This document shows positions 1 through 7,621 of a stretch of 47,630 nt of DNA, one piece after another; position 1 is the first letter of the stretch, and each line of letters begins with the position of its first letter. The DNA comes from Porphyromonadaceae bacterium UBA7042 (GTDB taxonomy: Bacteria > Bacteroidota > Bacteroidia > Bacteroidales > Muribaculaceae), in the NCBI GenBank assembly GCA_002494015.1, contig DLAR01000065.1, positions 1-47,630 of the forward strand, read 5' to 3'. The notes under the pieces were generated by a model. It was not told the origin of the DNA and ran no database searches. It saw nothing but the letters and a program-made list of their open reading frames with translations. The position numbers were made by a program, and so were the translations under genes.

Positions 1-1
1 T

Positions 2-94
2 AGCTACAGCTTGGCTTCCTCGATTCATGACGAAATCCGCCGCGTGAAAACGGGCTTTGGATTTAGTATTTGTTATGAAACACCCTCTAAATAA
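2..94 (+). CDS. C-terminal end of an unidentified protein (partial)
   Basis: The only plus-strand frame open from the window edge runs 30 codons to a TAA at 92-94; the other two frames stop at 1 and 45. A strong plus-direction terminator follows 16 bp later, so some plus-strand gene does end near here. The residues (for example SSIHDEIRRVKTGFG) do not let me name a family. The last codons run through a dispersed repeat, so the true stop may belong to an inserted or variable end. Low confidence. Confidence 0.35.
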   Translation, partial: SYSLASSIHDEIRRVKTGFGFSICYETPSK

Positions 95-107
95 TTTCTG
101 ACACTCA
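71..107 (+). repeat. Dispersed mini-hairpin half-site joined to the 20-bp repeat seen at 22805-22963
   Basis: Positions 71-91 hold a degenerate copy of the mini-hairpin family (GTTATGAAACACCCTCTAAA). Directly joined to it, 88-107 reads TAAATAATTTCTGACACTCA, identical to the arms of the inverted-repeat element at 22805-22963. The joining of two otherwise separate repeats suggests modular repeat units. Confidence 0.7.
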
Positions 108-110
108 CAT

Positions 111-157
111 AAAAGTCGGAAAAGAGACAAAATAACCTGTTTCTTTTCCGGCTTTTT
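111..157 (+). terminator. Intrinsic terminator of the upstream plus-strand gene
   Basis: The arms 111-129 and 138-156 form a 19-bp stem around an 8-nt loop, ending in five T. The two non-Watson-Crick positions are G-U pairs only when read as plus-strand RNA, so the hairpin serves plus-strand transcription. Confidence 0.85.
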
Positions 158-181
158 GCATAAACATGTTTTAAAAATCGT

Positions 182-189
182 TATCTTTG
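182..189 (+). promoter_or_regulatory. -7 box TATCTTTG for the GYF_2/CD225 operon
   Basis: This is a perfect match to the Bacteroidetes -7 element. A TTTG lies at 155-158, a spacing of 23, slightly long. The predicted start near 196 gives a leader of about 33 nt. Confidence 0.6.
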
Positions 190-228
190 TGTTTGGAATA
201 AATATGTCTATATAAAAAAGCAGCAAAA

Positions 229-876
229 ATGACCTATTGGATTGTAATTGACGGAGTGCAGGCCGGCCCGATGAGCCTTGACGAGATTCTGGCCCATCCG
301 GCCCTTGGCCCTGACAGCCCTGTGTGGCATGACGGACTTCCTGACTGGACCGTGGCCTCGCAAGTGCCCGAGCTGGCGGCGAAATTTGAACCTTCGCCGG
401 GCGAAGGCACGGTTCCGCCGGCTCCACCGGCAGAACCCGAATCTGCTATACCTCCGTGTCCCGAATCGGGACAGCCTTTCCGATATGACGACAACGGATA
501 TGGCTACGGAAACGCGCCGTATAACGGTGGCGGGCAGCCGTCGGGAGGCTACAACAACTTTTCCTACAACAGTTACAATAACGCCCCCAATTATTACGGG
601 CCCAATCCGCCGATGCCGCCCGACCCGCGCAACCAGCATCGGATGCCGCCCAATTATCTCGCATGGGCCATCGTGGTCACCATCTGTTGCTGTCAGGTGT
701 TTGGCATCATCGCCATTATCTATGCCGCGCAGGTTTCCCCCGCCTATTACCGTGGCGACTATGAACGTGCCGAAAAAATGTCGGGCAATGCCGCGCTGTG
801 GGTTATCCTTTCGATAGTCACAGGATTGATAATAACGCCGTTTATGGTGCTGTTCAATATCATGACTGCTGTATGA
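229..876 (+). CDS. GYF_2 (DUF4339) and CD225/dispanin domain membrane protein
   Basis: The protein has 215 residues. Residues 1-50 form a GYF_2 domain (YWIVIDGVQAGP near the start, W33 and W40 in the WHDGLPDW motif), a presumed peptide-binding module. Residues 55-135 are a Pro/Gly/Tyr/Asn-rich, probably disordered linker. The C-terminus is a CD225/dispanin-type domain with two membrane helices (about 144-166 and 188-212), a Cys triplet (TICCCQVFG) and the family motif YYRGDYERAEKMSGNA. It likely sits in the inner membrane with the GYF domain in the cytoplasm. The stop overlaps the DUF2752 start by 4 bp, so the two are translationally coupled. This pairing recurs in Bacteroidetes; the function is not known to me. 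Confidence 0.85.
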   Translation: MTYWIVIDGVQAGPMSLDEILAHPALGPDSPVWHDGLPDWTVASQVPELAAKFEPSPGEGTVPPAPPAEPESAIPPCPESGQPFRYDDNGYGYGNAPYNGGGQPSGGYNNFSYNSYNNAPNYYGPNPPMPPDPRNQHRMPPNYLAWAIVVTICCCQVFGIIAIIYAAQVSPAYYRGDYERAEKMSGNAALWVILSIVTGLIITPFMVLFNIMTAV

Positions 877-1259
877 TGTCACGCCGGAGACGAGTGTGGC
901 TGGCTGTTGCAATTGTTGTCGCGGTGGCGGCAGGAGTGTATATCTACGGGACTTTTGACCCCGTGAACGCTTTCTTCCCCCGCTGCGTGTTCAAGATGGC
1001 TACCGGCCTTGACTGTCCCGGCTGCGGCTCTCAGCGAGCCGTCCATGCGTTGCTCAACGGCGAATTTGCTGCCGCCGTGCGTTACAATGCTCTCTTTCTT
1101 GCCGAAATCCCTTTGCTTGTGGCGATAGTCCTCGCATGGGTCCTGCGCGACCGGTTTCCGCGATTCAACCGTTTCGTCTCCTCTCAGCCGTTCATTCTGG
1201 CGGTGCTTGCCGTCATTGTCGGGTGGACTGTGGCGCGCAATATCTTTTTTCCCCTTTAG
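873..1259 (+). CDS. DUF2752 family membrane protein
   Basis: The start is ATG 873, overlapping the upstream stop as ATGA, rather than an upstream in-frame codon inside the previous gene; the product is about 128 residues. It has an N-terminal helix after MMSRRRR, then the DUF2752 signature FKMATGLDCPGCGSQRAVHA with the CPGCG cysteines, and two further hydrophobic helices. The paired cysteines suggest metal or redox chemistry, but no function is established. Coupling to the GYF/CD225 protein suggests a joint membrane role. Confidence 0.8.
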   Translation: MMSRRRRVWLAVAIVVAVAAGVYIYGTFDPVNAFFPRCVFKMATGLDCPGCGSQRAVHALLNGEFAAAVRYNALFLAEIPLLVAIVLAWVLRDRFPRFNRFVSSQPFILAVLAVIVGWTVARNIFFPL

Positions 1260-1297
1260 AGAAACCTTTCGGACTTTCAGTGTGTTAATAAATCACA

Positions 1298-2008
1298 ATG
1301 AAAGCCGATGTTAAAAATATCGTGTCCGATGTGATGCACTGGGTGATAATCATTCTCTCCGTGCTGTTGATTGTGTACATCTCGGTCGATACTTTTCAAG
1401 GGATAAACTTCCTGAAAAACCGCAGTTACATGACATTCCAGCTGTGGGTGTGCATCGTTTTCATTGCCGACTTTTTCATCGAGCTCGCGATTGCCGAGGA
1501 CCGATGGCGTTATGTGCGCGGCCATCTGTTGTTCCTCTTTCTCTCGATTCCGTATCTTAACATTATAGACAGTCTCGGAATCCCGGTATCGGAGGCCGAC
1601 CTCTTTTTCGTGCGTTTCATCCCTCTTGCGCGGGGAGTGCTCGCGATGGCGATAGTTGTAGGCTATATATCCAAGAACCGTATTACCTCGCTGCTTGCCT
1701 CCTATATCGTCATCATGCTGTCGGTGGTATATTTTTCAAGCCTGATATTCCTTTATCGAGAGCAACCCGTCAACCCGATGGTGACAAATTACGGCAATGC
1801 CCTGTGGTGGGCCTTCACCACATCTACCAGCGTCGGCTGCTCGATTAACCCTATGACGGTTACTGGCAAAATCCTCGCAGTTGTCGTCGCGTGCACCGGT
1901 ATAACAATGTTCCCGCTTTTCACCGTTTACCTCACCTCGCTCATCACCCGCTACCGCAACCGCATGAAAATCACATTCACTCCGGCCTCAACATCTCCCA
2001 AGGAATGA
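1298..2008 (+). CDS. Voltage-gated-like ion channel with an altered selectivity filter
   Basis: The protein has 236 residues and about six hydrophobic segments (near 12-32, 47-65, 76-95, 104-124, 131-153 and 190-212) with a re-entrant pore segment at about 165-180. The pore reads ALWWAFTTSTSVGCSINPMTVTGK, aligning with the K+ channel pattern TTVGYGDxxPxT in which Tyr-Gly-Asp is replaced by Cys-Ser-Ile (residues 181-183). There is no charged S4-like segment, so it is probably not strongly voltage gated, and ion selectivity cannot be assumed. The last 32 bp overlap the 3' end of the convergent ATPase gene. Confidence 0.75.
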   Translation: MKADVKNIVSDVMHWVIIILSVLLIVYISVDTFQGINFLKNRSYMTFQLWVCIVFIADFFIELAIAEDRWRYVRGHLLFLFLSIPYLNIIDSLGIPVSEADLFFVRFIPLARGVLAMAIVVGYISKNRITSLLASYIVIMLSVVYFSSLIFLYREQPVNPMVTNYGNALWWAFTTSTSVGCSINPMTVTGKILAVVVACTGITMFPLFTVYLTSLITRYRNRMKITFTPASTSPKE

Positions 2009-3140
2009 CATTGCCCGACGTCGTTTTGAGCGGTGTGGTGCCATTGTAGATTACATGGAGATTGTCGGCTGAGAGTCCGGCCAATTTTGCCCATCGTGTC
2101 AAGTTCTTGAAAAAATCTGATGAAAATGTGGCTCCGCTTTTTATTTCATACCCTTGTCGCCCATAGGGCAAATCAGCCACAAGGTCCACTTCAACCCCTG
2201 TGCTGTCGCGCCAAAAGGTCAGATTTGGTTCTCGTGCTGAATTGTAGGCTTGCTTTACAAACTCGTTTATGACAAGATTTTCAAATAATCCGCCTCGTAG
2301 AAAGTGAGTCGAAATCTGATCGGCCCGCTCGACTCCGAGAAGCGAACAGGCCAATCCTGTATCATAAAAATATAGTTTGGGAGATTTTATAAGTCGTTTT
2401 GCATAATTGTTGAAATCCGGTTGGAGCAAATAGACTATGTAGCTCGCCTCAAGAACCGAAATCCACGCTTTTGCAGTTGACACGGCGATTCCACACTCTA
2501 CGGCAAGGGATGACAGGTTGAGGATTTGCCCGATTCTTCCGGCACATAGCTTTACGAAACGGATGAATTGACTGAGATTGCCGATATTCTTCATTTCCCT
2601 CACGTCGCGCTCGACATAGGTCTGTATATAATTATGATAATAGTTTTCGGGTGGGATTTCCCGGTCATAAAGACGCGGGTAACCTCCCTTGAAAATCTCA
2701 TCATCAACCGGAATGGCTGTTATTCCGGCATTCATGGTTTCTGTATGTGAAAAGGGCAGCAGTTTTAGAATCGCGGTGCGTCCCGCAAGAGATTGACTAA
2801 CTGACTGCATCAGCAGAAAGTTGTGTGATCCGGCTAGAAAATACATCCCGCTGTCGCCGACAGTGTCAATGTGGGTCTGCAGATAGGAGAACAATTCGGG
2901 TACACGTTGTGCCTCGTCAATGATTGTTTTATTAGGATAAGTGGCTATAAAGCCTCGTGGGTCGTCATGAGCAAACATACGCATGTCGGGATCTTCGAGC
3001 GAGACATATCTGTAATCAGGTAGCTCGTGTCGGAGTAAGGTTGATTTGCCCGATTGACGCGGACCGGTCAGGGTAACAATCGGATAATTTTTTCCTGCTG
3101 CAAGCAGTTGCGTGGTTATTTGACGGGGAATCAGTGCCAT
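1977..3140 (-). CDS. AAA_14/DUF4143 family ATP-binding protein
   Basis: The protein has 387 residues. The N-terminal P-loop ATPase has Walker A GPRQSGKST (26-34), Walker B-like TIIDEAQRVPEL (72-83) and a sensor-like FLAGSHNFLL. The C-terminal half is a DUF4143 domain, which usually includes a winged helix and a nuclease-like fold; the YEIKSG segment near the end is typical. These genes are abundant and often multicopy in Bacteroidales, with unknown function; defence, mobile-element and regulatory roles have been guessed. It has its own promoter (3170-3201), flanked by two long palindromes suggesting autoregulation. Its 3' end overlaps the channel gene. Confidence 0.9.
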   Translation of the reverse strand: MALIPRQITTQLLAAGKNYPIVTLTGPRQSGKSTLLRHELPDYRYVSLEDPDMRMFAHDDPRGFIATYPNKTIIDEAQRVPELFSYLQTHIDTVGDSGMYFLAGSHNFLLMQSVSQSLAGRTAILKLLPFSHTETMNAGITAIPVDDEIFKGGYPRLYDREIPPENYYHNYIQTYVERDVREMKNIGNLSQFIRFVKLCAGRIGQILNLSSLAVECGIAVSTAKAWISVLEASYIVYLLQPDFNNYAKRLIKSPKLYFYDTGLACSLLGVERADQISTHFLRGGLFENLVINEFVKQAYNSAREPNLTFWRDSTGVEVDLVADLPYGRQGYEIKSGATFSSDFFKNLTRWAKLAGLSADNLHVIYNGTTPLKTTSGNVIPWEMLRPE

Positions 3141-3169
3141 AAATAATGTTGTTTGCTGTGGTTATAATG

Positions 3170-3201
3170 CAAAAGTACATTAAAAACTCTTATTCGGCAA
3201 A
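3170..3201 (-). promoter_or_regulatory. Promoter of the AAA_14/DUF4143 ATPase
   Basis: On the minus strand a -33 TTTG (3198-3201) and a -7 TACTTTTG (3170-3177) are 20 bp apart, the ideal Bacteroidetes spacing. The predicted start near 3163 gives a 23-nt leader. Confidence 0.8.
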
Positions 3202-3202
3202 G

Positions 3203-3282
3203 AAAATCTTGCAAATTTTCGATTGAATCGCAAATCTGCAATAAAATCTTGTAAATTTTCGATTGAATCGCAAATTTACAAG
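3203..3282. repeat. Two 40-bp-spaced palindromic direct repeats next to the ATPase promoter
   Basis: Units 3208-3242 and 3248-3282 are each about 35-nt palindromes centred on CGATTGAATCG. The second is perfect but for one position, the first has two mismatches, and the units differ from each other at few sites. The array begins 2 bp from the -33 box of the ATPase gene and ends about 40 bp before the rlmL -33 box, as expected of an operator, although a REP-like repeat is possible. Confidence 0.8.
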
Positions 3283-3324
3283 ATTGGGAAGGTGGTTGAC
3301 GAATCATCTTTTTATCCCGCGCGA

Positions 3325-3356
3325 TTTGAATATGACAGCGAAAAACCGTATCTTTG
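3325..3356 (+). promoter_or_regulatory. Promoter of rlmL
   Basis: -33 TTTG (3325-3328), 20 bp, then -7 TATCTTTG (3349-3356). The upstream in-frame ATG at 3354 lies inside the -7 box and cannot be translated from this promoter, so ATG 3399 is the start. Confidence 0.85.
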
Positions 3357-3398
3357 CAACCAGATAACAAGAGTAGAGTTACTTATTACAGGAAAGTG

Positions 3399-5018
3399 AT
3401 GAAGCAACAATTTGAAATGGTGGCAAAGACTCTCCAAGGTCTTGAAGATGTGCTTGCCCAAGAACTGCGCGATTTGGGCGCGGAAAACGTCATGCCGGGC
3501 CGAAGGATGGTGTCGTTTGAAGGAGATTTGGCGATGATGTACAAAGCCAACGTGTGTTGTCGCACCGCGTTGAGTATCCTGAAACCTATTTATAAGTTTA
3601 TAGCCAAGGATGCCGAGAGTCTTTATGAGATGGTCAAGGAATATGACTGGTCGACAGTGCTGTCGCTTGACAAGACATTCTCTATCGACACCGTGTCCCA
3701 CTCCAACGAATTTACACATTCCCGCTTCGTCACTTATCGTGTAAAGGACGGAATCGTCGATTTCTTCAAAGATAAATTCGGCCCCGACAAGCGTCCCGGC
3801 GTGAGGCTCCATGACGCCGACGTGATGATCAACGTGCACATAGACAGTGACCGCATCACTCTGTCACTGAACTCGTCGGGCGAATCGCTCCACAAGCGCG
3901 GCTACCGCGTGGCTCAGACCGAGGCCCCCATCAACGAGGTGCTGGCCGCCGGCATCATCCTCAAGAGCGGATGGCGTGGCGACTGCCCGCTGGTAGACCC
4001 CATGTGTGGCTCGGGCACATTCCTGATTGAGGCCGCCCTGATAGCTGCCGGAATAAAGCCGGGCAGTTTCCGCAAGAACTTTGCCTTTGAACACTGGCAT
4101 GATTTTGACGGCGAGCTTCTCGACAGCATAATAAATGACCACAGCGACCGCCGCGAGCCGGAATTCAAGATTTACGGCGCCGACATCTCTCCCAAGGCTG
4201 TCGCCATCGCCGAGCGCAACATCATGAGCGCGGGGGTTGACGAGTGGGTCAGCCTGCGCATCAAGCCTCTCAACAAGTGGGAAGAAGCTCCCGCAGGGGG
4301 CGTTCCCGGCGTGCTTGTCACCAATCCTCCCTATGGCGAGCGCATTAACGTTGACGATATGGAGGCTCTCTACTCCCTTATCGGTACGAAACTCAAGCAT
4401 GTCTTCACCGGCTATCACGCGTGGATTATATCATCCAATGAGGAATATCTCACCCGCATAGGTCTTACCCCGTCGGTCAAGGAACCGATGCAGAATGGGG
4501 GGCTTGACTGCGAGTTGCGCGAGTTTGTCATCTTTGAAGGCGAGAAAAAGGAATTCAAGCGTGCCGGCGGCACATTAAAAAGCAATACTCCCCGTCGTGG
4601 CGAGCGCAACGAGCGTCGTCGCCTCAGTGACGACGAGTGGAAAAACGACGCACGCCGTCGGGGGATGGGAGGCAAAGAGGCCCGTCCTGCCCGTCGAGGC
4701 GACCGTGACGAGCGTCGAGGCGACCGTGAAAACAGCCGAGGACACGAAGAACGTCGTCCGAGCCGACTGGAAGACAAATATCGTCCCAAACGCGGGGCCT
4801 ATGCGCGTCGCGATGATTCGCGCCGTGACCGTGATGACAACCGTCCCGAGGAACGACCGCTGAGCGAGGCCGAGCAGCTGTTGTCGCGCCGCCGCAATCC
4901 CGACGCGCTCAAGGGACTCGGTTCGCCCAAGCGTCCGTCGATTCCGCGTCCCGAGGGCCCGTTCATGCGCACGCGCCGTCGCGGCTGGAAACGCGGTGAC
5001 AGTGAGGATAATGCATAA
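3399..5018 (+). CDS. rlmL: 23S rRNA guanine-N2 methyltransferase, RlmL type, with a long basic tail
   Basis: The product is 539 residues from ATG 3399. An N-terminal THUMP domain (about 45-150) binds RNA; the methyltransferase has the SAM-binding motif DPMCGSG (200-206), the acidic loop GADIS and the catalytic N6/N2-type motif NPPYGER (309-315). By homology it makes m2G2445 in 23S rRNA. The RlmK half found in the E. coli fusion is absent. The last 160 residues or so (380 to the end) form a low-complexity Arg/Asp/Glu-rich tail with repeated RRGDRDERR-like units, probably a disordered RNA-binding extension. Transcribed alone from the promoter at 3325-3356. Confidence 0.9.
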   Translation: MKQQFEMVAKTLQGLEDVLAQELRDLGAENVMPGRRMVSFEGDLAMMYKANVCCRTALSILKPIYKFIAKDAESLYEMVKEYDWSTVLSLDKTFSIDTVSHSNEFTHSRFVTYRVKDGIVDFFKDKFGPDKRPGVRLHDADVMINVHIDSDRITLSLNSSGESLHKRGYRVAQTEAPINEVLAAGIILKSGWRGDCPLVDPMCGSGTFLIEAALIAAGIKPGSFRKNFAFEHWHDFDGELLDSIINDHSDRREPEFKIYGADISPKAVAIAERNIMSAGVDEWVSLRIKPLNKWEEAPAGGVPGVLVTNPPYGERINVDDMEALYSLIGTKLKHVFTGYHAWIISSNEEYLTRIGLTPSVKEPMQNGGLDCELREFVIFEGEKKEFKRAGGTLKSNTPRRGERNERRRLSDDEWKNDARRRGMGGKEARPARRGDRDERRGDRENSRGHEERRPSRLEDKYRPKRGAYARRDDSRRDRDDNRPEERPLSEAEQLLSRRRNPDALKGLGSPKRPSIPRPEGPFMRTRRRGWKRGDSEDNA

Positions 5019-5084
5019 TCAATCTTCCGTGTCATTACTATAACAGATTAACTGATTAATAATATTTTCAAAAAAAATAATTAG

Positions 5085-5126
5085 GCATTGTGCTTGATGC
5101 GTTATGAATTGCATCAAGCATTATGC
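5085..5126 (+). promoter_or_regulatory. Hairpin in the purD leader
   Basis: Arms 5085-5100 and 5111-5126 (core GCTTGATGC / GCATCAAGC) pair over 16 positions with two imperfections around a 10-nt loop, 18 nt before the purD ATG. No T-tract follows, so it is not a plain terminator. It does not look like a purine riboswitch. Confidence 0.55.
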
Positions 5127-5143
5127 ATTAAAAATCCCCCTCT

Positions 5144-6586
5144 ATGGCACTCCAGTACAATCTCAATCCTTCGCAACATTTTGTGTCCAACGAGCCTAAG
5201 GAAAGTCCTTTCAAGGCTTTGGAACCTGACTTTGAAGTGCGCCCCGACCGCATCGACGTGCTTCTTCTCGGCTCGGGAGGACGTGAATCGGCAATCGCTT
5301 GGAAAATGCGTCAGAGTCCCCGTCTCGGTCACCTGTATATCGCTCCCGGCAATGGCGGCACAGGTGAATATGGCGAGAATGTCGCCATCTCTCCCCTTGA
5401 TTTCGAGGCTATTGCCCGTTTTGTGAAGGAGAAGGGGATTAAGATGATTGTAGTCGGAAACGAAGACCCCCTCGTGGCCGGAATCTATGACTATTTCATG
5501 GAGAATGGCGGCGAAAACGCCCCCCTTGTCGTCGGGCCGTCCAAAACGGGTGCCGCGCTTGAGGGCAGCAAGGATTTTGCCAAGCAGTTCATGGAGCGTC
5601 ACGGCATCCCCACCGCCCGCTACCGCAGTTTTACCCCCGAGACAATCGAGGAGGGTTACAAGTTCCTTGAACAGCTCAACCCGCCCTACGTCCTGAAGGC
5701 CGACGGTCTTGCCGCCGGAAAAGGTGTGTTGATTCTCAACTCGCTCGACGAGGCCCGCAAGGAGTTGGCCGAGATGCTCGGCGGAAAGTTTGGAAAATCA
5801 TCGGCAACGGTGGTTATCGAAGAATTCCTTGACGGCATCGAGTGCTCGGTATTCGTGCTGACCGACGGCAACGGCGGCTACCGCATCCTCCCTGTCGCAA
5901 AAGACTACAAGCGCATAGGCGAGGGCGATACCGGCTTGAACACCGGCGGCATGGGTGCGGTCAGTCCCGTCGTGTTTGCCGACAAGGAGTTCATGCAGAA
6001 AGTCATCGACCGCATCGTAGTCCCGACTGTCGAGGGTCTGAAGAAAGACAATATTGTATATCGCGGATTCATATTCCTCGGTCTCATCAAGGTGGGCGAC
6101 GAGCCCATGGTGATTGAGTATAACGTGCGCATGGGCGACCCCGAGACCGAAGTTGTCATGCTCCGCATCGTCGGCGACCTTGTCGACCTGATGGAAGGGG
6201 CCGCAAGCGGTGACCTCGGCAATCGTCGCCTTGACCACGACCCGCGTTATGCAACCACGGTCATGGCTGTTTCGGGCGGCTATCCCGGTTCCTACCCCAA
6301 AGGAAAAGTGATGACAGGTCTTGACGAGGCCCGCGAAAATGCAATCCTGTTCCATGCCGGAACCGCGCTTGATGCCGACGGAAAACTTGTGACATCGGGT
6401 GGCCGCGTTATAGCATGCAGCGCCCTCGGCGACAATATCGACGAGGCTCTTGCGGCAAGCTACGCCGCAGTCGGAAAAATCGACTTCGACGGCAAATATT
6501 TCCGCCGCGACATCGGGCAGGATTTGAAGAAGCTCCATGAGGCTTTCTTGTTGGATTCTCCCCTTGTGCAGAATGTAATTTTATAA
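5144..6586 (+). CDS. purD: Phosphoribosylamine-glycine ligase (GARS)
   Basis: This ATP-grasp ligase joins glycine to 5-phosphoribosylamine, giving GAR, the second step of purine synthesis. The N-domain has VLLLGSGGRESA (39-50) and APGNGGT; the ATP-grasp part has VLKADGLAAGKGV, and YNVRMGDPETE carries metal-binding Glu/Asn. At 480 residues it exceeds the usual 420-430 because about 36 residues (MALQYNLNPSQHF and following) precede the first strand. No in-frame ATG exists after that extension, so it is probably real. The next gene starts 39 bp later, probably in the same operon. Confidence 0.95.
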   Translation: MALQYNLNPSQHFVSNEPKESPFKALEPDFEVRPDRIDVLLLGSGGRESAIAWKMRQSPRLGHLYIAPGNGGTGEYGENVAISPLDFEAIARFVKEKGIKMIVVGNEDPLVAGIYDYFMENGGENAPLVVGPSKTGAALEGSKDFAKQFMERHGIPTARYRSFTPETIEEGYKFLEQLNPPYVLKADGLAAGKGVLILNSLDEARKELAEMLGGKFGKSSATVVIEEFLDGIECSVFVLTDGNGGYRILPVAKDYKRIGEGDTGLNTGGMGAVSPVVFADKEFMQKVIDRIVVPTVEGLKKDNIVYRGFIFLGLIKVGDEPMVIEYNVRMGDPETEVVMLRIVGDLVDLMEGAASGDLGNRRLDHDPRYATTVMAVSGGYPGSYPKGKVMTGLDEARENAILFHAGTALDADGKLVTSGGRVIACSALGDNIDEALAASYAAVGKIDFDGKYFRRDIGQDLKKLHEAFLLDSPLVQNVIL

Positions 6587-6625
6587 TTATAGAGATAGGA
6601 TGATTCCTTGCCGGAATCATAGAAT

Positions 6626-7621
6626 ATGACATTAAAAGAGCTGAAATTTACCCGCTTTTTGCGTTCCAAGGGGATGGCGTTCATACTCGCCGTCCTCTCG
6701 GTCGTTATGACCCGTCAGGCAGCGGTGTCGGGGCATATTCTCCCCGATGTCTCCAATCACGGCTTTGTGTTCCCTTCGCCTCAGAAGTGGTGGCCGCAAG
6801 GCACGGCTACGATGTGGGCTACGATTCTGCTCGTCCTTGTCATTGCCGGACTGATGATATATGTCAACCGGCGGTTCAACGTGCTGCGCACACTGTCGGT
6901 CTATTTCGGCGGACTGTTTCTCGCCATGGCGGCGGCAACGCCGGGTGTGACAGTCTTTTTCTCGGGAGCCGTGCTGCTGCCCATAATTTTGCTTGCGGCT
7001 ATGTCGCTGTTATACAAGGCGTTTAACAGCAGACAGGCTCCGCGTTATGTGTTGCTGGCGTTTTTCCTGTTAGGGTCAGGGGCATTGTTCCAATACGGAT
7101 TTTTGTTCTATGTGCCTGTGTTTCTGGCAGGGATAGGGCAGATGCGTGCATTTAATATCAAGACACTGCTCGCCGCGTTGATGGGCTTGTTTGCCCCGTT
7201 GTGGATTGCATGGGGGGGAGGATTGGCCCCGTTTGATTTTTGGAACAGGATGCGTGTCGAGGTTTCATTACCGACGACACTGTCAGTAATTCCCGGAGGG
7301 ATTCCTTATATAGCCTCGCTCGTATTTACAATCTTGCTCGGCGCTGTTCTCGGAATGGTGAATTTTTTTAGGATATATGCCTACAACGCCCGCGCGAGGG
7401 CCTATAACGCGTTGCTCTCGGGTGTCTCGATATTTACCGCTGCCTTTGCCGTGCTGAACTATGCCAACTCTCAGTTCTACATCCTCATGCTTGACTGCTG
7501 CGTGGCATTTCAGATGGGGCATTTTTTCCGCATCTATCTCCAGCGTCGTGCTTATATTCTGGCACTCGCGCTGATGGCTGTCTACGGCGGCATATACGTT
7601 TGGTCAGTATTTTTCTCATGA
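6626..7621 (+). CDS. Polytopic membrane protein of unknown function
   Basis: The protein has 331 residues with about eight to ten hydrophobic helices and no soluble domain. Short Arg/Lys segments between the helices would be cytoplasmic (positive-inside rule). It resembles in architecture the DUF6427-like membrane proteins often found near purine genes in Bacteroidetes, but I cannot confirm the family. Its stop overlaps the pdxB start (ATGA, 7618-7621), so it is translationally coupled to pdxB and lies within the purD-pdxB operon. Confidence 0.75.
   Translation: MTLKELKFTRFLRSKGMAFILAVLSVVMTRQAAVSGHILPDVSNHGFVFPSPQKWWPQGTATMWATILLVLVIAGLMIYVNRRFNVLRTLSVYFGGLFLAMAAATPGVTVFFSGAVLLPIILLAAMSLLYKAFNSRQAPRYVLLAFFLLGSGALFQYGFLFYVPVFLAGIGQMRAFNIKTLLAALMGLFAPLWIAWGGGLAPFDFWNRMRVEVSLPTTLSVIPGGIPYIASLVFTILLGAVLGMVNFFRIYAYNARARAYNALLSGVSIFTAAFAVLNYANSQFYILMLDCCVAFQMGHFFRIYLQRRAYILALALMAVYGGIYVWSVFFS

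Noticed and set aside
3203..3282. Two repeats as a mini CRISPR array
   Set aside because: Two units with only 5 bp between them, each palindromic, at a promoter; no spacers.
3354..3398. Upstream ATG for rlmL adding 15 residues
   Set aside because: The codon overlaps the -7 box, so it is outside the transcript.
5085..5126. Purine riboswitch in the purD leader
   Set aside because: A single stem-loop without the three-way junction and conserved loop bases of the purine aptamer.
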